This document shows, in pieces, positions 1-11,283 of a stretch of 64,000 bases of DNA. Origin of the DNA: Gaeumannomyces sp. JS-464. Its lineage: Eukaryota > Ascomycota > Sordariomycetes > Magnaporthales > Magnaporthaceae. Both the position numbers and the translations under genes were made by a program. The notes below the pieces were generated by a model that saw nothing but the letters and a program-made list of their open reading frames with translations, had not been told where the DNA came from and did not search any database. Where the stretch lies: NCBI GenBank assembly GCA_002197995.1, contig NGZR01000001.1, positions 7,006,001-7,070,000 of the forward strand, given 5' to 3'. Within the stretch, counting starts at the first letter, position 1; every line of letters starts with the position of its first letter.

Positions 1-166
1 CCTGGCCAACAAGAGGCCGAGGCGAGGGAGGGAAAGAAGGAAAACGAAACTTGCCGTCAGCCACTGCCTACTGTTGAGGTCCCAAAAGGCTGGTCTCGCA
101 ACCATGGATCCAGCCGGGAAAACAAAAGCAGAGGAAAAAAAAAACAAAAAAAAACCAGAGCGCGCC

Positions 167-1824
167 TCATGCCCCTGAGCCTCTTCTTGATGCCAAAAGC
201 CAAACCGCCGCCATGTCAGTGCACCTCTGGGCCCAGCCTAGGTCCCAATTCATACCCTGGAGCGTTATCATTTCCGCTGCGGTCAGGGCTGTGTGCTCAC
301 GGCCCTCCCGTTGTGCGGCCCAGACATATTGGCAAATGTCCACGGTCAGCGCATTCGCGATGGTTGTCATGCCCACGGGAGAGGCGTCCATGACGTCGCG
401 GCCGCAGATTCTGAGAACTTCATGCAGGTTCTGCGACCACTCCCAGTGACCATCGGCGACCTGGAGGCTGACGAGGCGCCGCAAGATTTCGATTCGATTT
501 TGTGGGTCGTAGCCGCCGGCGCTGTACGGCTGTTGCAGGTGTTGAGGATGCTGATATGGCTGTGGCACGGTCGAGATTATGGTCGAGTGTTTGCCGTCGG
601 TGCTGCTGAGGGCAGGGCTTGGGCTCGTCTCGAGCTGCTGCGCAAGCTGCTGCTGCTGTAGCTGCTGCTGCTGTAGCTGCTGGTGATAGGCGTTGATGAC
701 ATCCGGTGAGGGCTCGGAGGAGCTCAGAGGCGACGGCTGGCCGTAGTAGCCCTGCGAGGGGCCGGGAGGTTTCGGTGCATGGCCGAAGGCTGTCGCGGAA
801 GGCGGCGACTGGTAGAGCGTCGACGAGCCGGCCGGGGCGAAGGACTGTGTGTGCGCGTGCGCGTGCGCCGTCTCTGGCGCGGTCGCCGGGTTGGGGTTGA
901 AACTGACGTGGGGAGGGCTTCGCATCCCGATGGTGATGAAGATGGCGAGCAGTATCAGGTCGATAAAGCTAGCCGGCGAGGTTGTCAGAGTGGTCCGGCA
1001 CGATGTCGGGATCTGAAAGGGCCAACACCAGGACATACCAGTTCACGGCCGAACCTGCCACTCCCACAGCCCTCCAGATGATTCGAGAGTCGCCCTCATT
1101 TGGGAAGCGGTTGGCATACGCGGGACCCAGGGCCTCTTTTAGCTTGAGTTCACTGTCGAGCTCGGCAGTGAGGAAATAGAGAGGTGCAATCCATATCCCC
1201 GCAAGGGCGACGAGCCATGTTGGAATAATAAACCTGTGGTATATGCCGGATTTTGCGCCCAGCAAGCAGCAATAAATGCCCAGGAAGAATTGCAGTCCCG
1301 TCTGCGCAACATTTGTTCGTCGACGACCAGGTGATTTGTTAGTTGCGGCCGTGTTTGGGCGGGAAGGCCGTCATAGCCGACCATGTCGCTTGATGTGGAA
1401 TGCAAGGACATACCGCAACTACGCCCAGAATAAAGACGATGCTTCGGAAGGTGAAGATGTAGATGATTCCATAGACAACTGCTCCCGTGATCAAGCTCTG
1501 TATGGGGAGGATATAGGAAAACGCCCTGGGTATCGTGGTGCAGCGTCCGGCAGACATTATGGCGAGCTGGATTCGGCGATTAAAAAATGACAAGAAAAAA
1601 TGCAACGGGACAAACCAGACGACTAAGACAGCAGCACCGAGCGTGGGGCTAGAGAAGAGAAAGAGGAGACGGGAAACGACTCGGCGGCTCTTGAGCACGG
1701 GTTCGAGAAGCAGTCCATTGTGCCGCCAAGGCCTGCTTCTCCAGAGTATTGAAGGCAAAAAGAGGGCAAAAGCAAGAAGACGAAAAGGGGGCGACAGCTG
1801 ATGGCGGGCGCGGCTGTCGTACAT
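167..1824 (-). CDS. Unidentified membrane protein with Gln-rich, disordered C-terminal half
   Basis: I do not recognise this protein. Three exons join in frame: introns at 1302-1413 (GTATGT donor, CTAAC branch, GCAG acceptor) and 969-1038 (GTATGT, CTGAC, CTAG). The first part holds several hydrophobic segments, for instance one containing SLITGAVVYGIIYIF, one with LVALAGIWIAPLYFL and one with LILLAIFITIG. After the last membrane segment the chain becomes Pro/Ser/Gln-rich, with a CAG-type run coding QQQQLQQQQ near 640-690. It ends in a compact, apparently folded piece of about 100 residues (LRRLVSLQVADGHWEW, then VWAAQREG and WAQRCTDMAAVWL). This tail vaguely recalls the small C-terminal module of VIT/VWA proteins, which is only an inference. 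The 5' end is uncertain: ATG at 1824 gives about 491 residues, ATG at 1557 about 402, and an in-frame ATG also lies at 1890. Confidence 0.6.
640..690 (-). repeat. CAG/CTG trinucleotide tract coding poly-Gln
   Basis: Imperfect CTG repeats on the + strand (CAG on the coding strand) encode the QQQQ blocks of the left-end membrane protein. Such tracts are prone to length change. Confidence 0.8.
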
Positions 1825-3750
1825 AACCGCCTGAGCTATCCTCCTCGATCCGAAAAAAGCAGAAGCCACCGCTACCGCGCTTGTTCTCATGTCCCCCTCC
1901 TCTCATTTTGGGTTGGGGTGCCACGCCCCGGTCCAAGTCCAGTCCAGTGTGTGTCCCCCTCGCTCGCTGGGCCTACGGCTAGCGTGCGGCTGATCGTCCA
2001 CGTCCGATGCCAGTCCCACAGAGACAGCCTAATCCCAAATGTGATAGGCGAGGAATGGCCCCTGTCCTGGTGATTGATAGGGCAGTGTTGCTTCAGCTCC
2101 ATTTATTTGCTGTTTCCTTGACCCGGCCATGTTTGCAGGCCTGGCTTAAGACTTGGGCCAGGGGTGGGTGCATGGGCGCCTGGTCGTTGGTAGTCGGCCT
2201 TGGCTGGCAGCCGAGCTGGCCGATGGGCGTCCGTAGTCGAACGGATGGTGCGGGCTTGGACACCTGGTCCCCTGGCTAGGGTGGGCACTTTTGGCGCTCA
2301 AATTTGTGTTTCGTGTTTCAACCACAAACGGCATCCTTTGAAAGCGATGGATGAGCAGGCTAGGAAGTGTTGAAAAACGCCGGCTGGTTCGACATCTACA
2401 CTAAAAAAGATAGAGCGTTGGGGAACGGGGCAACCAAGAGAAATACCACCCATTACGGGGGCCTGTCCAGGTTGTGCTGTATCCACCCACACCCGCGTCC
2501 GTGGGAGGTCCCTTGTTCCACCCGTATGTAATGGATGGCCATCTCTCCACGGGTCTGGAGATGTGAAAGAGGAGAAACAATACCGAGAAACGGCCCCCAC
2601 AAGCCTGCCCAACCTGGCTACAGACAAACACACCCCTCACAGCCGTAGCCCACACAGAACAGCCAAAAAAAAAAAAAAAAAAAAAAAAACCATCGGGGAA
2701 ACGGCACACAGAATAGCGCGCATCCTTCATCCCTGTCTTGGCATGTCGACCCACGCTTTCCAGGCCTGGAATCTGCACACCCGACGAAGCCCGCTTGGAC
2801 AAATCTTGTTCTGCACGAGGTTCTGCGTGCACACACGCATAACTGGATCGGGAAGCGGCTCGGGCGATCCGGCTGGGGTTACAGCACAGCACATTCATAA
2901 CCGTTTGTTTTACGCTGTGGTCGAGGTTCGGCTCGTCTTACCGATGCAGGCATAGGTAATGAATGGGGTCCATTCCAGAGCTGTGCTTGCTTGACAGGTG
3001 GATCTGCCCTAGTGAGAAGCTTGGAGCTTCCGCCAATGAGACGAACGGTGACGCTTGTTGTCGTCAATCGAGCGCCCAACAGCCTGCTTCTTTGGGCGTG
3101 AAGTGGCTGGAGAGGCGGCAATGAGCTGGCGGCTCCTGAGAATCAATCGATCGAAAGTAAACAAAAAGCCAGCCCTGAACATGGCACTGAGGGGCGACCA
3201 GACACCCCCCCACTGCATCGGAGATTCAAAAGCAAGGCCTCCATGCTCCAAGAAATTGCCCGAGTACCGACATTGCACATTGAACATTACGTACAGGGCC
3301 TTGAGGACGTTGGCAGTGCTTCCATGGGACGGGCGATTAACTTCAGACACCAGCCAGGATAAAAACATGATGAACCTGTCGCGATGCTCGGATGAAGAAG
3401 CGAGCGGGTGTGCACTTGACAGCGCGCGCCACGTGCATTCATCAGTTGTGAGGGCCCTGGGGAAGAGCCCCAGAGCCTGCCCCACGCGGGATGGATTCAG
3501 TGTGCTCCATGGTTGATTGAGTTCAGGTTCCAAGATTGGATTCGCCGCACCCATGACCGCGGCCGACGGGGCAACCAATCTACGCGTCGCGTCATCAGTT
3601 TGCAAGCGCCATCGCAAAGCCGACATTTCCGAATCGCCTCGGCCTCGCAAGCGTTCTGTTTTGTGCATTCGATTCGCCATCATAGTCTAATCTTGCCCAG
3701 CCGCCCGACGACATGCAGTTGTTGGCCCCGTTACCCTTTCATCCCACATA
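1825..3750. other. Divergent intergenic region before PMS1
   Basis: This lies between the start of the left-end membrane gene (-) and PMS1 (+), so it should carry both promoters. I see no convincing coding sequence. Short open frames here have no domain-like composition and overlap on both strands. It contains an A25 run at 2665-2689. Confidence 0.6.
2665..2689. repeat. A25 homopolymer
   Basis: An uninterrupted run of 25 A residues in non-coding DNA, unusual against the GC-rich background. Confidence 0.95.
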
Positions 3751-6700
3751 ATGACAGCCGAGGCAGCAGCCCCCACGATCAAGGCCATCGAGGCGAGCAC
3801 AGTAAGGGCCACCCGACCCATAGAGTGCCCCGCGGACACTACCATAGCCTAACACCTAACACCCCTCCGTCGCAGGTTCATCAAATCCAGTCCGGCCAGG
3901 TCATTGTTGACCTCTCCTCCGTTGCAAAAGAGCTCGTCGAGAACAGCATCGATGCTGGTGCCACGGCCATCGGTGAGCACCGCCCCTCCTCCGGGCGTAG
4001 AGACTCTTGAGCAGTGCTGACCCGGCAGTCCCAACCAGAGGTACGGTTTAAGAACCAGGGCCTTGACTCGATCGAAGTCCAGGACAATGGCTTCGGTATA
4101 GCCCCGCACAACTACGAGAGTCTGGCGCTCAAGCACTACACCTCGAAACTGTCGTCATACACGGATCTGGACTCGCTACAGACCTTCGGCTTTCGTGGCG
4201 AGGCCCTCTCGTCTCTGTGCGCCCTGTCCCGCTTCACCGTTACTACCTGCCTGCAGTCCGATGTGCCCAAGGCCACCAGGCTCGAGTTCGAGACGTCCGG
4301 GAAGCTCAAAGGCACCAGCGTTGTTGCCGCCCAGAAGGGCACCACCGTTACGATCGAGACCCTCTTTTACAACCTCCCCGTCCGCCGCAGGGAGCTGGAA
4401 CGCAACATCAAGCGCGAGTGGGGCAAGGTTGTCAACCTCCTGAACCAGTATGCCTGCATCCAGACCGGCATCAAGTTCACCGTCTCCCAGCAGCCCACCA
4501 AGGGCAAGCGCACCACGCTCTTCTCGACCAAGGGCAACCCCACCACCAGGGAGAACATCGTCAACGTCTTTGGTGCCAAGACCCTGTCGGCCCTGATAAC
4601 TATGGACCTCGAGCTCGAGCTTGAGCCCACCACCAGCCGCGGGATCGCTGCGCTTGCGGGAGATGGTTCAAGAGACGCCGAAACGACGACGGTGCACGTC
4701 CGCGGCCATGTCTCCCGGCCCGCCCGTGGAGAGGGAAGGCAGACGCCGGACCGTCAGATGTTCTACGTCAACGGGCGGCCCTGCGCGCTACCCCAGTTTG
4801 CAAAGGTGTTCAATGAGGTCTATAAGGCATACAACTCGACGCAATCGCCTTTCATATTTGCCGATATCCAGCTCGATACGCACATGTACGACGTCAACGT
4901 CAGCCCAGACAAGCGGACCATCCTCCTCCACGACCAGGGCCGTATGCTGGATAACATGAGGGAGTCGCTCATCGAACTATTCGAGAAGCAGGACGTTACA
5001 ATCCCTGTTTCGCATCTGCAGTCCCAGAAACTGATGACACCCTTCAAGACGCCCGTGGTTAGCCGCCGGAGCAACACCACCATGACTGCTGATATACCAC
5101 GGTCCGCAGGGACGACCAACACCAAGGACTTGGACACCCCGTCGCGACCCCAGGGACAAACACCTGCCTCGAAGCCTCCAGAAATGGATGACGTTGACGA
5201 CGACGACGACGAAGAGGCAGACTCGGCTCAGGATTCTAATACGGCGGTAAAGAGTATCGGCCCGATTGGCCGGTGGGCTGAGGGGGGATCCGCCTCCCGC
5301 TCCGAGCCGCCAACCCTTGCGCGCCCCCAGCCGTCAGATTCTCAGCCTGGGCCGCCAAAGGAGAACAATGCAGACGATCTTTCCCGACGGGTGGAGCTGA
5401 TGGCCTCGCGTCTCAGGGGCGATTATAGGTATATTGACGAGCCGAATCATTCGTCCATGCCGCCTACTCGGGGAAACCAAGAAAGCTTGGAGACAGTGGA
5501 AGATGGTCCCAACCAGGCCCACGAGGACCAGGGGAAAAGTGCAGAGGCTAATGCAGATGTCTCTGATGAGAGGCCTATTCCCTCCATCGCACCACCCAGG
5601 AGCCAAGTTCAGAGAGCTGGCCCCTCTGCGCCACTACCTCGCTCATTTAATAAAAGGCTATCCCCCGAGGTTGCTACTATCACCATCGGGGATCATGCCG
5701 TGACCAGTATGATTGGATCCCCCTCAAAACGCCAGAGGACCAGCCAGAAGCCGTCCTCAAGTCACCCAATACAGCCACGGCCCAGCGCAAAGTCCAAGAC
5801 TCCTGTGCCTTCCTTCAATGGACGCCTCACGCAGATGTTTGCGGCCGCTTCGGCGAGAGCGGCGGTATCTTCAGGTGTTTCCCTGGCTGCCGGGTTGGGG
5901 ACCGCCACTGAGGAAATCGAGGACCACTCAGCTTCCGAGCCAGCGGATGACGTGGAGGAGAATGAAGAGCATCAAACAGAGGAGGAAGAAGAAGCGCTTC
6001 CGAAGAGGAGAAGAGTCCGGTGACGAGGTCGAAAGTCCTGGCCCCAATTCAGAGAAGAATCGGCTAGAGGATAAGGTCGTCGACCCACAGGGCGCAGATG
6101 GTGAGGAAGGAGCGGCTGAAAGTCCTGGTCTCTTTGTTGATTCCGATAGCGACGGGGACGATGAATATGTGGACGAGGAGGAAAAGAAAAAGAGGGAGGA
6201 GGAAAAGATACAGGAGATGATCAAAGAAGCGGAGAAGGCGGCCGAGGAGCCGAGCGAGGAGATGCAGAAGAGGTCGAATGTATTTCTGAAGGGTGGCTCC
6301 CGGCGGAAAGACTCGACGCTTGAACTGGTCCAGCGACTAAAACCGAACGAGCAGTCGATCCGGCGGCAGATGGAGTCGTGGCGTGACTCCCTCGAGGCAG
6401 CGGCCACAGATCCGAGCGCGCAAAGGGGCGACGAGGAGGATGATAACAGAGGTGTCGAGGGTATAGAGGCCGATTCCGCCGAGGAGAAGCTGTCCTTGAC
6501 AATCACCAAAGACGACTTTGCGAAGATGCGCATCATCGGGCAGTTCAACCTTGGCTTCATATTGGCGGTTCGAGAGGCGGCGGAAAAGGAGACCACCACC
6601 GGAACGGGAGAGGGCAGAGTGGGCGATGATGAGCTCTTCATTATTGACCAGCACGCCTCAGATGAGAAGTACAACTTCGAGCGCCTGCAAGCCAATACGG

Positions 6701-7230
6701 TGGTGCAGTCGCAGCGCCTAGTGCGGCCCAAGCAGCTGGAGCTGACGGCGCTCGAGGAGGAGATCATTATCGAGAACCAGGCGGCGCTCGAGGCCAACGG
6801 CTTCGTCGTCGAGGCGGACCAGTCGGGCAAGTCGCCGGTCGGGTCGCGGTGCCGGCTGCTTAGCCTGCCGCTGAGCCGCGAGACGACCTTTTCGCTCGCC
6901 GACCTCGAGGAGCTCGTCAGCCTGCTGGCCGACAACCCCACGTCGGGCGCCACCACGGTGCCGCGGCCCTCGCGCGTGCGCAGCATGTTCGCCATGCGCG
7001 CCTGCCGCAGCAGCGTCATGGTCGGCCGCGCCCTCTCGCGGGCGCAGATGGAGAAGGTCGTGCGGCACATGGGCGAGATGGAGAAGCCGTGGAACTGCCC
7101 TCACGGGCGGCCGACGATGCGTCACCTCTGCGGCCTCGGCGCGGCTTGGGACCGGAGGGCGTGGACCGAGGGCGACGACTTTGACGGCGGGCCCATCTCG
7201 GTGGACTGGTCTGTGTATGATGAGGTGTAG
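3751..7230 (+). CDS. PMS1: DNA mismatch repair endonuclease PMS1 (MutL homologue)
   Basis: Subunit of the nuclear MutL-alpha heterodimer with MLH1, which nicks the strand to be repaired after MutS recognises a mismatch. Exon 1 (3751-3801) encodes the short leader. Introns at 3802-3875 and 3973-4038 rejoin exactly within the ATPase domain. The GHKL motifs are clear: ELVENSIDAGA, DNGFGI and GFRGEALSS. A transducer domain follows, then a long acidic linker. The C-terminal dimerisation/endonuclease domain keeps its metal site: DQHASDEKYNFE near 6648, ACRSSV near 7002 and CPHGRPTMRHL near 7098. Length, about 1,110 residues, suits filamentous-fungal PMS1. The frame changes in the acidic linker near 5865-6052, through either an intron of length 3n+1 or a small indel (see findings). 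ATG 3751 is chosen because it leads straight into the conserved start of the ATPase domain. Confidence 0.96.
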
Positions 7231-7939
7231 TGCTGGTTGTTGACTGGTGGGTGGTATGGGATCAAAGACTTCAACGGTGCAGACTTGAGGGACGATGGAC
7301 GATATGTTTAGATATAAGACCGGAGAAGGAAAATATGGATACCACTGTAATTCGTTGGATTTTGTTTTGGAACAAGACATGAAGAAGGCGTGATACCCAG
7401 AGTTGTTCGAACGTATTTGCTCGCTATTTCCACGCATGTTCCGTGCAACAAGAACAAGAAATAGTATCGGGTTTGGGAAAGTAACTTCCATTTCCTATGT
7501 AAGTTAGGAGTATCTACTATTACAAAATACGTCCTTGAATGCCCAGAGGTTAAAGAGAAAAGAACCGGCATCAAAAAAAATAGCCCGTTAAACATCCATG
7601 CGTGAAGTCCGTCCCAAAGGGCATCTCTCCAAATACAAGCAAAGCCCAACAAACAAATCATGACCAAAACACCCCTACCGACTGCCCGACGCCTCGACTA
7701 CTGGCCCTGTGCTAGGCCAGCATAAGATGAGGCTAGCGACTGGCTTCATGCCAGGCCTTCCCGACTCTTCTCCAACCGGGGCGAACCCCTGGATCCACCC
7801 AACACGCGCTTTGACGCCAATTTGTACACCAAACAACAAGCAGGAAACAAAACTCGGAAACTTCCCCGGTGATATCTTGGAGCCTTTCGGCCACAACCCA
7901 ACAAGCCATTGCTAACTCCCACATTCATTTTCATCTCGC
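7231..7939. other. Convergent 3' intergenic region
   Basis: This lies between the stop codons of PMS1 (+) and the four-helix membrane gene (-). It holds both 3' untranslated regions. I see no coding sequence or structured element. Confidence 0.6.
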
Positions 7940-10139
7940 TCAATCGCGCAGCGCATACCTCGACCTCCCTTCCTCGGCAACCTTGCCGCTGACGTTTCTC
8001 CTGCTGGCGAACCTGCCGGCGGCGCCGAGGTCGTAGAAGTCGGTGCCCGACGAGATCTGGCGCGGCGTCGTCGACGACGAGGCGGCGGGCGCGGGCCCGG
8101 GGCTCGCGACCCTGCCGACGTCGGCCGTCGCTACCATCACCGGAGGTGTGGCGGGCCTCAGCTCGCCGTAGGGCTTGGAGTAGCTGAAAGCCGACTCGGG
8201 CTGGATGGAGCTGTCGCGCTGGCGGGGAGGCAGGAGCCGGCCACCGCCCCACGTCATGCGCTTGCTGATGCTGCGTCCGGGGTCGAGCTGCGCTTCTTGC
8301 CGCGTACCTCGTCGTCAGCTGCTGGTGGAGGGCTCGACATCTTGAGGTCCGCAATGTCCTGGCTGCCGCTGACGGAGCGCTCGTTGGCGCTCACCTCGGA
8401 CAGCGCGCCGCTCTGGTTGAGGCGGTTGAAGGGGGTGGGCGCACGGGCGGCGTGGCCGGCGCAGACAGCACGGTCGTGGACACGGTCGGGTTCGAGCGGA
8501 GCGGGTGCTGGTGGCGCGGGGGCGTGGGGCCGTGGCCGCTGCTGCCCAGGTCGTTGTCGTTCTCGTCGTCCTCGGGCGCGATCGGGGAAGGAGTGGCGCG
8601 GGATCGCGGGCGGCGGCGCGAGGCGTCATCGTAGAGACCGCCGCCAGAGCCGGTGTCGTAGTTGGCCTCGTCCTCCGAGTCGTCGTCAGAGATGCCGTCG
8701 TCGCGGCCGAGGTCGCGGCGCTGGCTGACGGCCGAGTAGGGGCGGTTGATGCCACCGGTGGCGGCAGCACGGACGAGGTTGTTGACGGCTTGGTTGCGCT
8801 GCCGAGTGCGGTTGATGAGCGAGTCCGACGTGTACCAGGCTTCCGTGAACTTTGCGGTGCGGGGCTGCTTGCCGGCGGCGGACTCATCGAGGGGCACCTC
8901 AGAGTAGGTGCCGCGAGCCTGCTGGTCCTCTTTCTTGGAAGGCGTCGAGGTCGGAGACTGTGACTGCAGTGCCGGCTGGTACGACATACTGTGATGATAG
9001 CTGTGGCGGTTGGCGGCAGAAGCGGTGGCGGGACGCGAGGAAGACGGCGACTGAGAGCCGCCCGCCGCCATATTGCGCAGCTGAGCCGAGGTGGCCGAGT
9101 TGCGAGGCGAGTTGCCCGGCGTGATCTGGTACTGACGACTTGGCAGGTTGACGCGCGAGTCTCTGGGCGACTGCTGGCTGGCTTCGCTGCCACGACGCGT
9201 GTGCGAGAAGGGGATGGAGCTCGGGCGAGCCAGATCCTCATAAGCTGGCAGGCCTGACCGGCGGTTCGACTCAGCGAGCGACGAAGACGAAGCGGTGGTG
9301 GCGACGGACGACTTGTTGCGCTTGTGCTGGCCCCGGCGGCGCCCGGCCGAGACGCGCGACGTGAGGTGTGACTCGAGCGGGTTCATGTCAGGCGGCATGA
9401 GGCTGATCTGGCGGAACTTGATGCCCAGCCAGGCCGAGATGGCGAGCGAGACCAAGTGAAGACCGGTCGCTCCAATCAGGGTCCAGTAAAGCGCGGGGAT
9501 GAAGTACTTCATCAGCTCTTGGCTGGCGACCAGTGTCGTCCAGGAACTCCTGCCCGAGCTGACGGACATGACGCCGTAAGTGTAGATGGGCATGATGCAG
9601 ATGTCGGACAGCGAGGCGAACAGCATGTAGGACGCGGATGAGGCCGGTGTGCGGCCACCGGCAGGCCGCTGCAGGTGGTAGATGCCATAGGAGCAGTGGA
9701 TGACAACAACGCCAGCGGTGATGCGCATAACCCAAGCCACCAGGATATCGACGTTGGTGATGAGGATCATAAGGGCCAGAATGCCCAGGGCGGCAACGAG
9801 CTCGACTGCGCGGAGGCCGAGCTGGAACACCCTCATGCGCTTGATCCAGTTTTTGGTCCTGGGCCCCAGCTGCCTGAACCTCCTCCGTGGGTTGGGGATC
9901 TCATGGGTGCTGCGAGCACACTGTTAGTCTCTGCGCTGTCCGTCATCGTTCGGTAGTATTCTATGACCTACTCCGGGTGCTGGTTGAACGTGACTAGCGG
10001 CCCATTGGGCTTTGGCTTTGGCGACTTCACCTCCCAGCTGGCGCGCGTGACAGCCTTGGGATCGAATGTGGCTGGAGGAAAGCGGGCATCGTTGTACTTC
10101 TCCTGGTCGTAGAGGAAAGGCTGCTGAGAGCCCGTCATG
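7940..10139 (-). CDS. Fungal four-helix membrane protein with long Ser-rich cytoplasmic tail
   Basis: Function unknown. Exons are 9972-10139, 8395-9909 and 7940-8287. Introns are 9910-9971 (GTAGGT donor, CTAAC branch) and 8288-8394 (GTGAGC donor, CTGAC branch). After a soluble N-terminus (MTGSQQPFLYDQEKYNDARF) and the basic stretch HEIPNPRRRFRQLGPR come four hydrophobic segments: VELVAALGILALMILI, WVMRITAGVVVIHCSYGIYH, MLFASLSDICIMPIYTYGVM and YWTLIGATGLHLVSLAISAW. The remaining 400 or so residues are Ser/Pro-rich and probably disordered. The end (SISKRMTWGGGRLLPP; SGKVAEEGRSRYALRD) looks conserved rather than random. Layout resembles MARVEL-type or other fungal tetraspan plasma-membrane proteins, but I cannot name it. 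Two one-base indels break the frame: an extra T in a T4 run (10079-10082) and a missing base in a C-rich run (8431-8439). The reading on either side is clean. Confidence 0.75.
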
Positions 10140-11283
10140 CTTGCGACTCTTGGAACCCCTCGGCCACGCGGCGAGGGAGCTGCTGCTGGCTGCTGGCGGC
10201 TGGAATGGGTCGCAGAGATAGGAATTGAAAATGGGTGGAATGTAGAATGTGGTTTGTTCTAGAGGGCGGCTGTCTCAACCGATTTGTCTGGACGGATATC
10301 GCCCAAAGAAATGCGAAAATGGGGGGCATTACGTCGATTGTTTGGCGCACGCGAAGTTGGCCAAGCAACCACTGCGGCTTGCCAGTTTTGGTGCGACCGC
10401 CCCTTGCAAACCCAGCTTGCTCCCCTGTCAGCGCCTGCACGCCGTTTCAGCTGCCCTCCTTCCCAATAAACTTCCGGAATTCTAGCCGCTGCGGACCAAC
10501 CTTCCTGCTTCATGTTGGCTGGTTTTTCTGCCCAACGAAGGACCAATTTTCGTCCTCACCGTTGCTCGGCCGTGTCCGCACAACTTCGGCTGCCACTTCC
10601 CAAAGCGCCGACCACCGTTTGCGCCTGGGCGGTTCGCTGAGGAAGCACCCAAGTACCGGCATAGGGCTCGGTCCATCGTGGCCCACAATCGCAGGCATCT
10701 GGCGGGAGATCTACGAATGTTACTTATACTTGGGCGGATGGATTTATGAGAGGGACGACAAGCCGAAATTACTGGAGAAGATGCGATTGGGTCTCGTCTT
10801 CAAGTTCGCAAAGCCGAAAACAATTCCCAGCAAAAGAAGGATTTGCCCAGTAAGATGCAGGCCAACTCAACTGTCTAGCGTGGGATCTGGTTCCATGTGA
10901 GAACCACAAACTCTTGGAGCCCGCGCAGCTCCGCCGGAATCCCTGTGCCAGACTGGCATTGGTTCAACACTGCAGCCCTTCCAGCCCTTCAACTGCCTCT
11001 TTGCACAAGCTGTAAAACCAGTCTGGCTGCCAAGGAAGCTCACAGGGCGCTATGGAGATTTAATTTGGAAGACAGACATCGTTTCTTGGCTGTGCGACTG
11101 GCCGATCAATTAGGCCCAGAGGGTTAGGGGTGTCACGACGAAGTTGCCTGGCTGGCGGGGGCGTGCACGGACCATGATCGACACTGCGCAGCTTGAAGAG
11201 CTTCGAATTTTGTCGACCTCGAGCTCACGCGGAATATCAAGCGCGCTACAGTTCGACGTCCCCGGAGAGCCATTGCGAAGACA
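10140..11283. other. Divergent promoter region (four-helix gene / MRP51)
   Basis: Non-coding DNA between two divergently transcribed genes. It includes the telobox-like sequence at 11121-11130. The open frames here have no recognisable content. Confidence 0.6.
11121..11130 (+). promoter_or_regulatory. Telobox-like GGGTTAGGGG upstream of MRP51
   Basis: The sequence GGGTTAGGGG lies about 155 nt before the MRP51 start. TTAGGG/CCCTAA boxes are known in promoters of ribosomal-protein genes in several eukaryotes. A CCCTAA copy also precedes the eS17 gene in this window. That it acts here is an inference. Confidence 0.35.

Noticed and set aside
6020..6052. Possible 33-nt intron in PMS1
   Set aside because: Too short for fungal splicing, and its length is a multiple of three, so it would not repair the frame.
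5928..7070. 380-codon Ser-rich frame on the minus strand
   Set aside because: Antisense to the PMS1 C-terminal half; its Ser-richness merely mirrors acidic codons of PMS1.
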